From assembly GCF_041296385.1 (NCBI RefSeq), contig NC_091023.1, positions 4,464,924-4,528,923 of the forward strand: a stretch of DNA of 64,000 nt, written 5' to 3'. Made by a program: the position numbers and the translations under genes. The stretch is from Aphelocoma coerulescens. Taxonomy: Eukaryota > Chordata > Aves > Passeriformes > Corvidae. Shown here one piece after another: positions 25,704 to 37,305 of the stretch. The notes beneath the pieces were generated by a model. That model did not search any database. It worked only from the letters and a program-made list of their open reading frames with translations, and was not told the origin of the DNA. The stretch's first letter is position 1; each line of letters opens with the position of its first letter.

Positions 25704-26887
25704 AGCTTTTAAACTGTGAGAAGTCTTGACATTAGAGTTGTCCTGTAGTTTTAGGATCACCCACCAGAGCTACTCAGCTGTTGCACATAGCCACGTGTCT
25801 CCTTTGAGTCTTTCTTTAGTATTGATGCAATAAAAAACAGAGTGAAAGTTATGGATATGGGTTTATTTCCAGTGAAAAAGCAAGCTTTCCCCCCCATTAC
25901 AAAAGCCATCAGAGCAGGTATCTGCTGATGGGGCTTTCCACAATGGAGGAGTTCTGAACCAAGTCAGCCAGTGAGAACTGGCCATGTGAAAGTTGTTCTT
26001 GTTTCTGTAAACCTGAGGAGTCATGGTTGTCTTAAATTGTGTATCTAGGAGCTTTCATGATGAGAAGGTAAAACTTCCTCCTAGATATCTCACTTTGATT
26101 TCTTTTGTAAGTGCAATGTTCAGTTCAGGGAAAATAGATTTCAGAGTGAAGCACCATTTACTGGGAGAAGCCTTTTTCCTTGGCAGCAAAACACCTTAAA
26201 AAATGTGCTTTCATTTGATCTTTCTCTTTCAGTTAGAGGTTAGACACTTTATACTGGCCTATATTTACATGGAAGATTAGCAGTCTGTGTATCACAGAAT
26301 TGTTTCACTTGAAAAGTTGACGTATATGACATTACTCCATGCATTTTTCTCCATTTAAACATGAGAAACTTATGGTGAGGTTCCTGTGAGTTTTCTCATT
26401 GCAAGTATTGCTGACAGATTAAGTTATGGTCCATTTCATATAACACCTGTGTGGTGTGAATTGATAGGAGGAGAGCTGAGGCTTGGGGTTTTGTATACCT
26501 TGTGCAAATTTGGAGCAAGTGTCTTAACACTTGGCAGAGGGAAATATTTTTTGTAAATTTTCTGTATGAAAAAAGGAATTTGTGTGCAGATATCAGCAGA
26601 GGCTGAGAGTGCAGTGTGGTGACTGGGACGGCCTTCATGGTGAAAAACAAGGAGAAAATAGACAATTTGACTTGGACACTGTGTTAATAAGGAAAACAGT
26701 TTAGAAAAGGATTTGGCATCTTTACGTGTATGAATGTAGTGGTGGTCCAAAGTTAGTTACCAAAACACTGATTTTTTTACCAGAGTGAAAGTGGTACCAA
26801 TCTGAATGTTATGAAGATCTGGCTTTCTCAGAATGTTCTTTCTGCATCACTTGCAAGATCTATGCTTTGCTTTTTGTCTTTGTGCAG

Positions 26888-27035
26888 TTGAAAAATGACA
26901 CGCTCGCTGAGCTGTGTTGTGGGGAAAAGCTACATACGGAATGTCAAGGACTGAAACTGCGCTCATTTACAGCACTGGCCACTCCGATCACCACAATGAT
27001 TTCATCAGCCTCACTTCAGAAAACAAGTGATGTTT
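26888..27035 (+). other. Weak exon-like open stretch with local CpG cluster
   Basis: A pyrimidine-rich run ending TTTGTGCAG (26879-26887) is followed by an open plus-strand frame of 49 codons beginning LKNDTLAELCCGEKLHTECQ and ending ...LQKTSDV before TGA. About six CpGs fall within roughly 120 bases, clearly more than in the surrounding CpG-poor DNA. The three minus-strand frames are interrupted. There is no good 3' donor (the best is AACAA|GTGATG), and a 49-codon open run has roughly a 10% chance of arising randomly. I do not recognise the peptide. It could be a last or noncoding exon, or nothing. Confidence 0.12.
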
Positions 27036-27212
27036 GACTTATCTGGGCAACTGATATTTCAGAGCTGGCTTCAGCAATCTTTCTTGGCTTGACAGCTGGT
27101 CTGCAACACATGAAACAGAGTAAACACTCTTGTATTTGAAATTGGAAGCAGGCACCTTGAAGCATACCTTGAATGTGCTTCTGTTCCATATGGAATTATA
27201 AGAGATGATTGA

Positions 27213-27225
27213 TTTTTTTTTTTTT
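27213..27225 (+). repeat. Poly-T tract of 13
   Basis: Thirteen consecutive Ts. No flanking mobile element was recognised. Confidence 0.75.
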
Positions 27226-27786
27226 AATGTTTCTATGGCATTCCTGTTAAAATGTAAATTCACTCTGGGGCACTGGGAAGTACAGAGCTTGGATGCAACA
27301 ATAGTTACACAGTTCCGGAAATTTTTCTGCAGCTGATGTCCTGATATGTTTTTAAGGAGTCTGTCTTCCTCTCAAGCTCAGCCACTTTTTTAACCATCCA
27401 TTAATATTTTCTATGCACCTGAATAACAATGCATGGAAGTCATCTTTCCTCTTCAGCTGTGTTTTAATCAGGCTCAGGATATTTTTTTCTGAGGAGCTGA
27501 GTTTCTCAGGTGTGAGGCAGATGTTTTGTTCCACACAGAATGGTCGAACAAGTAAATTGGAAAAATGGGAGGATTATTGAATGCATTTGGTTTTCTGACA
27601 TGTCATTGTCACTACCATGCACTATTGCTTTTTGCTGCCTTCCTCTTGAGATAGAAATGGGTTTAGTCCTTGAATTTACAAAGTTCAATTCTTCTTTTAC
27701 AGATTCACAGCCTATAGACTTGGCCTTCGACTGGCTCCTCAAACAGAAGTGATTTGCATGTTTCTTTCATTTTCACTCTGCTGCAG

Positions 27787-27866
27787 AAGCATCTGTCCAC
27801 AGGCTGATGATCTTACCTGAACTTAATTCCTTGGGTGCATGTGATGCTACTTCACCTGGCTTCATG
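27787..27866 (+). other. Candidate exon with good acceptor and donor
   Basis: A strong acceptor (TTTCATTTTCACTCTGCTGCAG, shown in part as CACTCTGCTGCAG, ending at 27786) precedes an 80-nt interval that ends ATG and is followed by a consensus donor GTAAGTTTTT at 27867. Two frames are closed. The third, after two leading bases, is open throughout and begins ASVHRLMILPELNSLGACDA. Length and signals are typical of vertebrate internal exons. I recognise no protein, and by-eye splice matches occur by chance at this rate in 64 kb. It could equally be a noncoding RNA exon. Confidence 0.2.
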
Positions 27867-29127
27867 GTAAGTTTTTCCTATGAGTCAGCACAAGTTAGTT
27901 GATTTCCTTGGACTTCATTTAGGGATGATGGCATGGTGTGGGTAAAGGTAAATAGGCCATGAGTTTTAGCTCTAAGAGTTTTTCCAGCTGGCATCTTAGG
28001 CTGAGGAAAAAGTACACTCACTAAATTACCTGACAGCTTCAGTTTTCTCACTCATTTTAGTGGAGTTCACATATTGCCACTCTGCTCAGTCAGACGTTTT
28101 GGCCTGGGAAGTTCCTTTCCTTTGAGAGTGATTAAATGTAGCTGTTTGGAAAGATATGGGAAAGACTAAAGCAGCACTCTTCAAACTTTTGCACACTGGG
28201 CAAACAGATCAGTATTCAAAGGGACTTCTCCATAGGGGCAGAGCTGCCTCTCTTCTGAAGCCAGCTTTTAAGCTGAGGGTGGAGCAGTGGGTCCCAGTTC
28301 ACACAGCCTGCAGAACTCTGCCTTCCCTAAAGCTGCACTGCCTGTCAGCACGTAAGGCTGGGACTCCAGAGGTATGTGTGCATGGCTGGACTTGAGACAG
28401 GGCTTGGTGGCTCTGTGCAAAAGCTGGTGTTGCTGTGCTGCTCCTGATGGTAGTCAGCTCATGCAGAATTGGCTAGTGACTGCAGTAGATTGTACAAAGT
28501 CATAGGCTGGGACAGGCGTTCAGGGAATTGCTGGAGAAAATGAAGGGTGAAAGGCAGCAGTTGCTTAAGTGTGCTGTTTCAACAACTTGGCAGCTGGAGA
28601 TTGGCTTTCTCTGCAGAATTTATTAGAATGAAGCCTTTTTGTGCCAGCTGCAAATCTGGCCTGGTACACCTGTGGTTGATTTTCAACTTGAAACTAGAGA
28701 AAACATCCTAGAACCTAGGGCTCTCCCCCCTTATTGCCAGTGATTACACAGGCTTTTTGTTCCATGCCAGAGACCTGGAAGAGATTGCACTTGGGATGAG
28801 AACAATTCAACTGGACATTGCTTTGTTGTGCTGGCCTTGCTGTTGATGCAAAGCTTTCTGCTTTTGTCCTCACATCTCTGGATTTACATTGGCTTCTGCT
28901 AATGAGACTTAAAAGGAATTAGAACTGACCTCAAATTAAGACTGGACTGTTCCTGCAGAGCCATCCAAACTGCTTATTATATTGATCAGTTAAGCCCCAT
29001 GAATTCCTCAAGTAAGTCAATGATGTGAATTGACAAGTTAAATTATTACAGTGAAAGCCCTGCTGTGCTAACTTAATTTATGTTGTAGGGCCTCAAAACA
29101 GATTTTTATCTGTGTGCTTCTTTGGTG

Positions 29128-29148
29128 TTTTTTTTTTTTTTTTTTTTT
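29128..29148 (+). repeat. Poly-T tract of 21
   Basis: Twenty-one uninterrupted Ts followed by CCTTTAAG. No SINE or LINE body was recognised on either side. Confidence 0.85.
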
Positions 29149-30471
29149 CCTTTAAGACTAAAGGGAGAATTTTCTTTTTGAAAAACAGGTTTTCTGTCAG
29201 GATAAATCACATCAAGTCAGTTGTCCACTGAAACTACAAATGATGCTGCTTTTATTTTAAATTCAATAATACAGGCATCAGGAGCTATAAACACTTTCTA
29301 AAAGTTGTGTGGCCCTGGGAAGATACAGACAACTTGCATCTGTATTGTATTGTTACTTTACCTGACTTGATATATTCAAATTAGGGGCATGCTTTTGATG
29401 TGAATGAGAAATTGGAGAGGAAAGCCTCATATAGAAGAAACAAAAAACTTGTGGATTCTGATGGGTACAGCCTTGGGGAAAAAAGAGGGAAAGAGCTTTC
29501 TGCAGTGCTGTGGTCAGGTCTCCATTCCTCACTTGGAGCCATGGAAATGCTGCTGGAGTGCTGTGCCTAGTCAGCCTGAAGTGTATGACACAGTTGTGTA
29601 CTCACAAAGCAACATCGAGGGAGGTTTGGTGTCATGGCAATGATGCTGATGACAGCCTGAAAGAGAGGAAAATGAAAAGGATTTTTGACTCTTTACTGTA
29701 TACTTATATAAGCCCTCAAGTGAGACAGCTTAAGGAAAAAAACTTTGCTGCCTTGAAGAAAAGGAGGAAGAACCAGTTTTGGCAGGTTTCCTTTGCATAT
29801 AGCTTGCCCTGGTGTGTTACTGCATAATTTCTTCCCGCTGTTGTGTTCCATTTCCTTTGAACAAAGAAGTGACTTTTAAATGGTGCCTGTGAAGGTATTT
29901 ATGAGGAACCGGGGTTAAAAATAGTGATAAAAATAAAGTCTCTAAGCTGATAGTAGATTGTGGGCACTGGACTTGCTCTGTTTGGATAAGGAACAAAGGC
30001 TCCATCCATGCAACGTGCTTTCTTTGCAATCTTTACATGTGGGCTGAGCTGCAGCAATCTGTGACTCTGGGCTAGGTGTTCATATTTGGGGATTGCTGGA
30101 CCATGGCACACTGGCAGATAGATTCCAGTTATTCCAGGTATTCCAAAGACTAAATAGCCATTAATTATATGATCAATAGTGCAGCCATTAGTAGTTGTGA
30201 CTGACTTGCTTGACTCCTCATTGTGTTTTGGTTTCACTCATTTCATATTTTTAAGGGTTTTATCAAACAAGAGATCTGCAACTTCATATTTAATTACTTA
30301 AATATTATTGTCTTGGCAAATGGTCCTTTCTAAAATGCAAATACCTAAAATTTGTGAAAGAGCAAGATTTTTAGGTTAAAGTATGAGTCGGTGATGCAGA
30401 TTTTTAAGAAACCTGGGAGTAAATCCTAGATTTTCACTTAACTGAATGGATATTTGTTTTTCTTTTTCAAG

Positions 30472-30639
30472 GACGTTGTCCTGCAGTGCAATCAACCTAC
30501 TTACAGTCCTCTCCACATGCATCTCCATAGATGTAGTGTCCAGCCCTTCACTAACAGATGCCATGAAGCTGAAGTTCAGCAGGAAGGAACCTGCTGTCCC
30601 AGCTGCAAACCCACAGTGCCAGGCAGAAGAGCTGCTTGA
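30472..30639 (+). other. Open frame with a VWC-like CCPSC tail, very weak
   Basis: After a pyrimidine-rich acceptor-like run ending TTCAAG (30471), a frame opens as DVVLQCNQPTYSPLHMHLHR and later reads CHEAEVQQEGTCCPSCKPTV before a stop at 30637. The C...(E)G.CCP.C pattern resembles the end of a von Willebrand factor type C domain. The usual upstream VWC cysteines (CxxC, C.C) and tryptophan are not visible. There is no plausible donor after the motif, and the same DNA is also open in another plus frame and on the minus strand. Coincidence is more likely than an exon. Confidence 0.1.
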
Positions 30640-33440
30640 ACATGCTATACAAATATCAAAGTCTCTTAAAGTCAAGTGGATACTTTCTATTGCAGTCTTC
30701 CTAGTATAGGCACCTTATTTTCCTGTGGTTTTTTTCTACTTTAATTATCCTAACTCAACAATATAGTTATCCATGCTCATGATCTGCATGCTACCCTTTC
30801 AATGTTGTATTTGGCTGCTCAGTTCTAAGAATTGGGCAGACTTAGTGCATTTATATGGACTTACATTTCAAAGGTGTTGACATTTCTCATGTTGAGAAAG
30901 GGTTGAGCCTTGAGGAGTAGGGCTATCAGCCTAGGCTCCACTGTCAGCTTTCAGCAGGGGCCCTCTGACTATTGCAAACTTGAGGGTTTGTGAACTCTGA
31001 GAGCATCCTCTTAGAGAGATGCTGGTTGCAGCCTGCTGCAGTCCAGGAGTGTTCAAGGTGCCTCATGTAGGACCCCTGTTTATAGGGTCACGAGATGGTT
31101 GGTTTTAGTCACAGTGCAATTCCACCCTGGCCACAATCCAGGCTGGTAATTACTGGTGTTTGCAAAGCTCCAACAACAATGTTTTCATGCCAGTCTGGTT
31201 ACAGTTCAGGTAAGGAATGTTCCAGGGCTCTCAGGGTGTGACTGACTATTCCCACTCTCATCCCCCACCTTAGCCAGGCACCAGGAGTTCCTGGTACAGT
31301 CAGTGCTGCTCCCACCTCATCCATGCAAGGGTTCCCAGTACAGTCATGGGCTGCTTCACCACTGAATCCACTACACAAAGACCAAGGCCTGACAGAAATC
31401 CTTGAGGTGATGGAGCAGATCATATATCATTTTTCTTTAACCAAGGCAGAGTTCCTGCAGAGATATCTTTGTGTAGGGGCAACTTTCAAGGCAACTCTTT
31501 ACGACAGTGAGCAGCATACGTAACCAAAAGTATCACCATTTATAGTGAGTTGCTGGCACTAAATGTAGAGCACTTATTTTACCACTTCTGGCTTATGCTG
31601 AGTTAAATTTGGAAAACAGAATAGGCAATTCCAGTTCTTATCATGGGTGCTGTGCTTTTTTTGGGTATCTGAACTGCCACATGCCCCTTTTTGCTTGAAA
31701 ACTGTGGCTTTTGTGTTGTCTTTGTTTAGTTTTCTTCATTCCCCAGTTATTATTAGGGGTTCAGTGAATACTGTACATCACAGCCTGAAAGACACACACT
31801 GGAGTCTCTAGTCACACTTACTCTTCTCTCTTCCTTTCAGAAATGTTACCTTTTCCTTATGTTGCCCATAGCCTCCCTCTTCCCAAGACACTGAGGCGAA
31901 GATCTTGAGCAGCATCTACCTGACTGAATACCTCACTGACCCTGGGGTTTGTTCCTATCTCTTCATGTTCTGGGTGCTGAACTAACACATCTGGCTGTTC
32001 AGGACCTCATCAGGGTGTCTCAGAGTAGGAGTTAAAACAGACTACTGAAGGCCTCTTTCCAGTGATCTCTCCAAAGTGGAATTCTCCCAGAGGGAAGATT
32101 TCCTCTTGCCTATGAGGACATTTGCTCACCAAAAATCATTTGAATGAATCCTTGAAGGCTAGCACCTTTTAATTTACTTCAGCTGATGATTAAAATCGTG
32201 TTATTTCCAAAATATGCTTTGCTTCCACGTGCTCTCCTGCTGGGTGTATTCAGACACCTCCATGTCAGTGGATAATGTCTCTGGTCCTGCCAGTCACCTC
32301 TCATATCCTGCCTCACTGAGCCCTACCAGAACTGTGACTAGTCTGGCTGTTAGGGAGCAGATGCCATGGCAGCAAAGATGCTGTGCTTTATTCTGTATTT
32401 TAATACTTGCTGTGAACAGGGCCCTGAGGGACTGCAAGTCCCAGTCAAGGATGAGCTACCTTCTGCCTTTCAGTGCCTTGCACATGAAAATACCTGGACC
32501 AGAATGCCTAATGCTTTCTAAACTACCTCAGACTTGGATGTGCCTCAGGCACCAGTTTCAAGCCACAGAACTATCAGGACAAGCATCTCAGTGACAATCA
32601 CTCCTGCTCCTTTGGTCTGTTACTTTTCCTGCAGTGCGTCGGTTTGGGTTTCTGTGAGCACATTTCATTGGCTAAAAATTGGTCCCTAAAAAAAAATGAA
32701 GAAAGTCTGGAGTGGGGCAGTGCACCAAACTCCTTGTGAGCTGATAGGACCCATTTATGCTGGGCCTTGCAGAGAGTGCACATGTTGACAGAAGGTAGAA
32801 CACCACCTTTTAGTTCAGTCTCAATTGTCATCACTGCATTTTACCTGTTTTCACTCTGAAGACTTCCTTGGAAAAATTCTTCCTCTGACTTTTGCAAGGG
32901 TGACTGCTAGAGAGCATTTTGAGACTCTCCTGCTGTGACAACTCCCTTCAACAGCCCTTTCATAAAACCAAATGAATAAATGCATTGGAAAAGAGCTTGT
33001 TTTACCTGTTCCCTTTGAAAAGTTTGTAAATGTTACTTTTAGTGTTTAGCTCCCAAAGGTCAATTATTTCTTTTCTCTTAGAAACAAAATTGGCCAGCTA
33101 GGGAGAACAGATGGTGTAAAACTGGATATGGGACTTTGCCACTTCTCATTTGAATGGCAGGACTTCCAGGCCACTGGTTAATGGCTTGCACCAGCAGTCT
33201 CTTCCTTCTGAACCCCAGCATTTGGCATTGAGCTATCTCACTGGTTCCCACTGCCCTGGTATTGCCTCTGCTGAGAACACTTGATAGAAAGACCTGGAAT
33301 TTACTTCTACACCTTTTTCCAGAGGCTTCTGCCATCTTTGAGGACTGTCAGTTGTGTTATTCCTTCTGACAGCTCTCCTTTATCCATCCTCAGTGGGCTG
33401 TTATAAGTTTGTTTCCCATGATAATCCTTTCTAGTGACAT

Positions 33441-33684
33441 TTTGCATGCATATTATTTTCTCCAAAAGTTTGCATGCAAATTTTCGCGGTAGAATGAATC
33501 TCTGCAGCTGAACTGGTGCATTAAGCTGGGAAAGTGGAGTGTATAAGGAAAATGCACTCCTAGGAGTTGGCTTTAACTGGTGTTATAACTGGGTGCTGCT
33601 GTCTTTCCATTCACAATTTACAACATAAATGTCTTTTGGTTCTGCAACCCTTAAACACATAGGAAGGAGATAACTAATTTGCAT
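33441..33684. promoter_or_regulatory. Cluster of POU-octamer-like motifs, putative enhancer
   Basis: TTTGCATGCA occurs twice 28 bp apart (33441-33450 and 33469-33478). The second is part of the palindrome TTTGCATGCAAA (33469-33480), which contains the exact octamer ATGCAAAT (33474-33481). A further exact octamer, ATTTGCAT, is at 33677-33684, beside TAAT homeodomain-type cores. The sequence from here to about 33990 has no long frame or repeat and has the AT-rich, motif-dense look of vertebrate conserved noncoding elements. The motifs are visible; conservation and activity are inference. Confidence 0.25.
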
Positions 33685-36348
33685 GGGTAATCTTACGAAA
33701 GCCATCTTTGTAATGAAGTGCAAACTGTGATTCCATCCACTGCCAGTGTATTATGCACTTCAATAGGCTTTCATTTCATTACTAAAGTCAAGATTCCCTT
33801 ATTAAACTTTTCTATTAAAACAGAGTGAGAAGGAGCTTCCAAAGTCCACATTGCTTCTGCTATGTCACTTTTATTATAATGTAATGTACATAGACAAATA
33901 AGATATCCCATTGTATTTGCCTATGGGTGTTAAACATGCCCTTGAAACCAAAGGCAAAATGAAGCATAATAAAAAATACCATAGCAAGACAGCCTGATGG
34001 CACAACTTCCATTATTGGCTCTGTGAAGCAAGGTCTTGAAAACTGAAGGACTTTAGGAGGCTGAGAACATCCTTAGCAAACTGCCTATGGGTATAATCCA
34101 TTCCTGGTCCATGAGCTGGGCTGAGTTCACTATGAGATAAGCTAATAGCCAATCTCTCTCCACGGGTGAGCAGGCTGCTGTCAGCCATAACCTTGGGACA
34201 GAACTGCAGTACTTCAGGTTACCTAGGAAGCTTTATCCTAAGGCTTTCTGTACTTTGACAACTTAGAGAGGAACGGGTATTTCGGCAGGACTGTGCTTAT
34301 CTGCTGGAACAGATACTTCAGTGGTGATCTGGTCATTGCCTGAGGTGGTGCTGAACACTCCTGGTGCTTTTAGGAAACACTTGAGAGAAAGTTGGAATGG
34401 ATATGTCAGGCAGACTGCTTAAAAATGGGAGAACAAGAAGAGAGTATTTGTGATGCAGGACAATGCAGGTCAAATTCGAATAAGCTGTAAAGATCCCTGT
34501 GTTTCTCTCTAGAACTGTGTGGAAAAAAACTGCTCTGTGCCAGGTGTGGGAATTACAAAATCTCTGAAGTTGGAATAAAATACAAATGATTTGAAGTGCT
34601 CACTGAAGGTGAATAGTGCTAGTGGTGGGACACCTGCTCCTTGGTACCTGGGAGCATTTGAATCAGTGCCCTTCCACATGGTGGGCTCTGCTAGAGATAT
34701 GGATTCTTTTTTCCTCCCATTTCACTATTCTTGGCTGATGACCAGTGATTAGGATTAGTGAGGTCCTTTCAAACATTTCTCCTGCCTTTCATATCTCTTA
34801 AGGAAGGTGGAACATCACATTCTTCTTTTCTAGTAATGTTTTACCTCCCCTGTGTTGCTTCTGCTTAATAAAGCTAGTGCAATTAAAAAGTCATTATTTG
34901 ATCCTTGTGGAGAATCTCTACTGTGCCATATTTCCTTGTGGCTGCCAGCAATGATCAGCCTCAAGTGACTGGAAGTTGGGCAAAGCTGAGGACAGACAAT
35001 AGCAGAGATCCTGATGTGGATATTTTTGATCCAAGGCTTGAGATGCAGCTGGGATTTTCCCATAACGCAGAATAGAAGCACAGATATTTCCAAGGATGAC
35101 AGAGTAGTTTGCTGGGGTTCTTGAAAATATTTTTCTGCTAAATGAACTTTCTGTCTTCTGTGGACTTGACTAAAAGAACAGATCATAATACATCCTAGAA
35201 GTAAAAAAATAATCTTCTTGAAGCCTGTTTGTCAGCAGAACTCTAGAAGCAGCAATTAAAAATACTCTAAAATGTTGGGGGAAAACTCTAGACTTGCTGC
35301 TCATGACTGAACTTTAATTCATACTATTTTTTCTATATTGAAGAGGTGGGACCTTTCCTAGATTGATTTTTTCCATTCTAAATGTTATGGAATTATTAAG
35401 CAACTTTTGAGAGTGCACTAAATTTATGGCCATTATTTTCTAATGAATTCTGGTTGAACTGACAACTTTAATCAATTCTACCTTTCAGAAATATAAATAG
35501 GAAGGAGAAAGAAATAAATAATGTTTTGACCACAAGGCAATGCAGCATTTGGAAATGAAGCTTGAAATGTCCAACTAAGTTGCATTAATGAAATATCAGG
35601 CCTCAACTTTGTAACCCTGGTTGGGATGTCATGGAACCCAGTGCTGGCATGTGGAGGCTGTCTTGGAGATTTCCTTTAATCTTCCAAGCTGGCAGGGTAT
35701 GAAAGATTAAAATGCTCTGGATCTACCAGACTTGCCACCTCTAGTTCAGGCTAGTTATTAATGTGCTGTGTGAACAGCAATTCTTTATTAATTGTATTGC
35801 TGGCCAGTGATCAATGTGACAAGCTTAGCAAAGAGCACAGTTATTCATCAGAGAGTTGTCAAGTAGTAATTGCCCTCATATGCATTAGAATAAGGCAGTG
35901 TGAGAGTCAGAATGGGCGAGCTTTTAACCTTTTTTGGGGCAGGTGTCAACAAAATCAAAATCTGCTAAGGTACTAGTAAATAAATAAATTGGAAAGGCAT
36001 TTATTTGCTCTGATACTATCACACCACTATAAAGCAAGACAAAGGGTCATACTTTAACAGCATTTATATTTTTAAATGGTTTTTAAAGTGTTTTCAACAA
36101 ATTCTTTTCTGTATACACTGTTATCAGTTACACTTTCATTAAGGGCAGGCACAGGGTTTGCAGTTCTTTCCTTATAAAGAAAAATGGAATAGTTGAGATG
36201 TAATTTTGTACCTGTTCTTTAGACTATAAAATGTACAATTGTGCAACCATTGTTACAAGGAGAATTTATTTAGATCTGCCATGACATTCTTTCACCTTTT
36301 GTGGGAAAGCACATCAGCAATAAAATGTCAATGCTTTTCTTTCTGCAG
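33685..36348. other. Unique noncoding sequence
   Basis: No gene or mobile element was recognised. A 118-codon minus-strand frame (34830-35186) has no recognisable motif. The part from about 35320 to 35540 is markedly AT-rich, with several ATTA/TAAT cores, but has no clear structure. Confidence 0.55.
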
Positions 36349-36421
36349 AGGTGAAGACTTACACTTTTCACCAAAGACTGCTATTTTTGGGGTTGTCAGA
36401 AGCCCTGTGGAAGTGGCAAAG
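36349..36421 (+). other. Candidate coding exon, protein not recognised
   Basis: A strong acceptor (TGCTTTTCTTTCTGCAG, ending at 36348) and a strong donor (AAAG|GTAAGG at 36422) bound a 73-nt interval. After one leading base, 24 codons are open and read GEDLHFSPKTAIFGVVRSPV then EVAK, ending exactly on a codon boundary. The frame stays open upstream to about 36239 and for a few codons into the intron. The peptide has a protein-like composition with two Ser-Pro sites, but I cannot assign it to a family and found no partner exon nearby. This is the best exon candidate in the window, though still weak. Confidence 0.27.
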
Positions 36422-36570
36422 GTAAGGCTGAATGTGTAGTCTCTGTCCTGGTCCCTGCTGTACCTGACAGTATTAAACTTTCTCACATTATGTGTTGCCC
36501 CCATTATCCAAGATAACTGTATGCTTCAGCTGTGGTGCTTGCACAGGCTGTCTGCTGGATGCAGTGCTGC

Positions 36571-36660
36571 TTTGCACATGTATGTGAGTAAGTGTCTTGC
36601 CCTATAACATCAATTGTCATGGAGCTTTGTACTTCAATTGATGTATAATACATGCACAAA
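36571..36660. repeat. Nested imperfect inverted repeat
   Basis: The outer arms are 36571-36583 (TTTGCACATGTAT) and 36648-36660 (ATACATGCACAAA), complementary at 11 of 13 positions. The inner arms are 36607-36616 (ACATCAATTG) and 36635-36644 (CAATTGATGT), perfectly complementary around an 18-nt loop and extended by about three more pairs past one bulged A. The 23 nt between outer and inner left arms are unmatched, so the fold would be asymmetric, unlike a standard microRNA precursor. It could be a decayed MITE-like palindrome or chance. Confidence 0.4.
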
Positions 36661-36925
36661 CAGGGCTCATCTTTTAGAATGCACGCTATCTGCATTTTGT
36701 TTTGCTTTTACTGTGCTTACTTTGTTTTCATGAGTTCCTGTGAACCTATTGAACTGAAGATTTAGAGTGAACCTATCCCAGAAGTTAACGTTTCAGAATA
36801 CAGCTGAGGCTAAACCTGGCTGTAAATGATAGTTTATTTATCATGCACCTTAATAATGGTGTGTTAGGCTGGTTCTCCAGGCCTTCCATCTAACACATTT
36901 CAGATTGCTAAACTCAGTAGAAGTA

Positions 36926-37305
36926 ATCACAGAATCCTAGAACGGGTTGGGTTGGAAGGAACCTTGAAGGTCTCGTTCCAACCCCTTCCATTGGGGATGG
37001 GGCAGCCACAGCTTCTCTGGGTAACCTCTGCCAGGATCTCACCACCCTTACAGTCAGTAATTTCTTCCAGATATCTGACCTAAACCTTCTCTATTTCATT
37101 TTGAAGCTATTCTCCCTTGTCCTTTCTCTACATGCTCTTGTAAAAAGCTCCTCTCCATCTTTCTTGTTGGCTCCCTTCAGGTACCAAAGGTCACATTTGT
37201 ATCACCATGAAGCTTCCCAGACGGAACAATCCCAATTTTCTCAACCTTTCCTCATAGCAGGGAAGCAGAATGTTCCATCCCTCTTCTCATCTTGGTAGCC
37301 TCCCT
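36926..37305 (-). mobile_element. CR1 LINE 3' fragment
   Basis: On the plus strand this begins ATCACAGAATCCTAGAACGG and continues GGTTGGAAGGAACCTTGAAG, the reverse complement of the CR1 3' terminus. It then shows the characteristic run of CR1 phrases: CACAGCTTCTCTGGGTAACC, CTCACCACCCTTACAGT, AATTTCTTCC, CCCTTGTCCTTTCTCTACATG and CTCAACCTTTCCTCATAG. Homology fades near 37305 at CTTGGTAGCCTCCCTC. It is a 5'-truncated copy, as most CR1 insertions are, and carries only the end of ORF2 and the 3' UTR. The plus-strand open frame at 37101-37298 is antisense to it and spurious. Confidence 0.9.

Larger units (their letters stand above)
12246..26887. other. Unique noncoding sequence with poly-T tracts
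   Basis: About 14.6 kb without a recognisable gene. Candidate frames include 116 codons at 16773-17123 and 145 codons at 22097-22534. The latter is Phe/Leu/Ser-rich because the DNA is T-rich, and neither has a recognisable motif. The segment holds homopolymer T tracts (21682-21706, 23520-23540, 25149-25163) and short palindromes (16789-16810, 17020-17035, 25682-25703), which are listed separately. CpG dinucleotides are scarce, apart from a small group near 18090-18130 that lies in no convincing exon. Confidence 0.55.
27867..33440. other. Unique noncoding sequence, no gene recognised
   Basis: No mobile element or gene was recognised. The main simple repeat is a 21-T run at 29128-29148. A 55-codon cysteine-containing frame at 30472-30639 is listed separately. 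A 126-codon plus-strand frame at 32214-32594 has no recognisable motif and overlaps nothing supportive. Confidence 0.55.

Noticed and set aside
26284..26318. Possible 35-bp CR1 3' stub (ATCACAGAATTGTTTCACTT)
   Set aside because: It resembles the CR1 terminus but is too short and diverged, with no CR1 sequence adjoining it.
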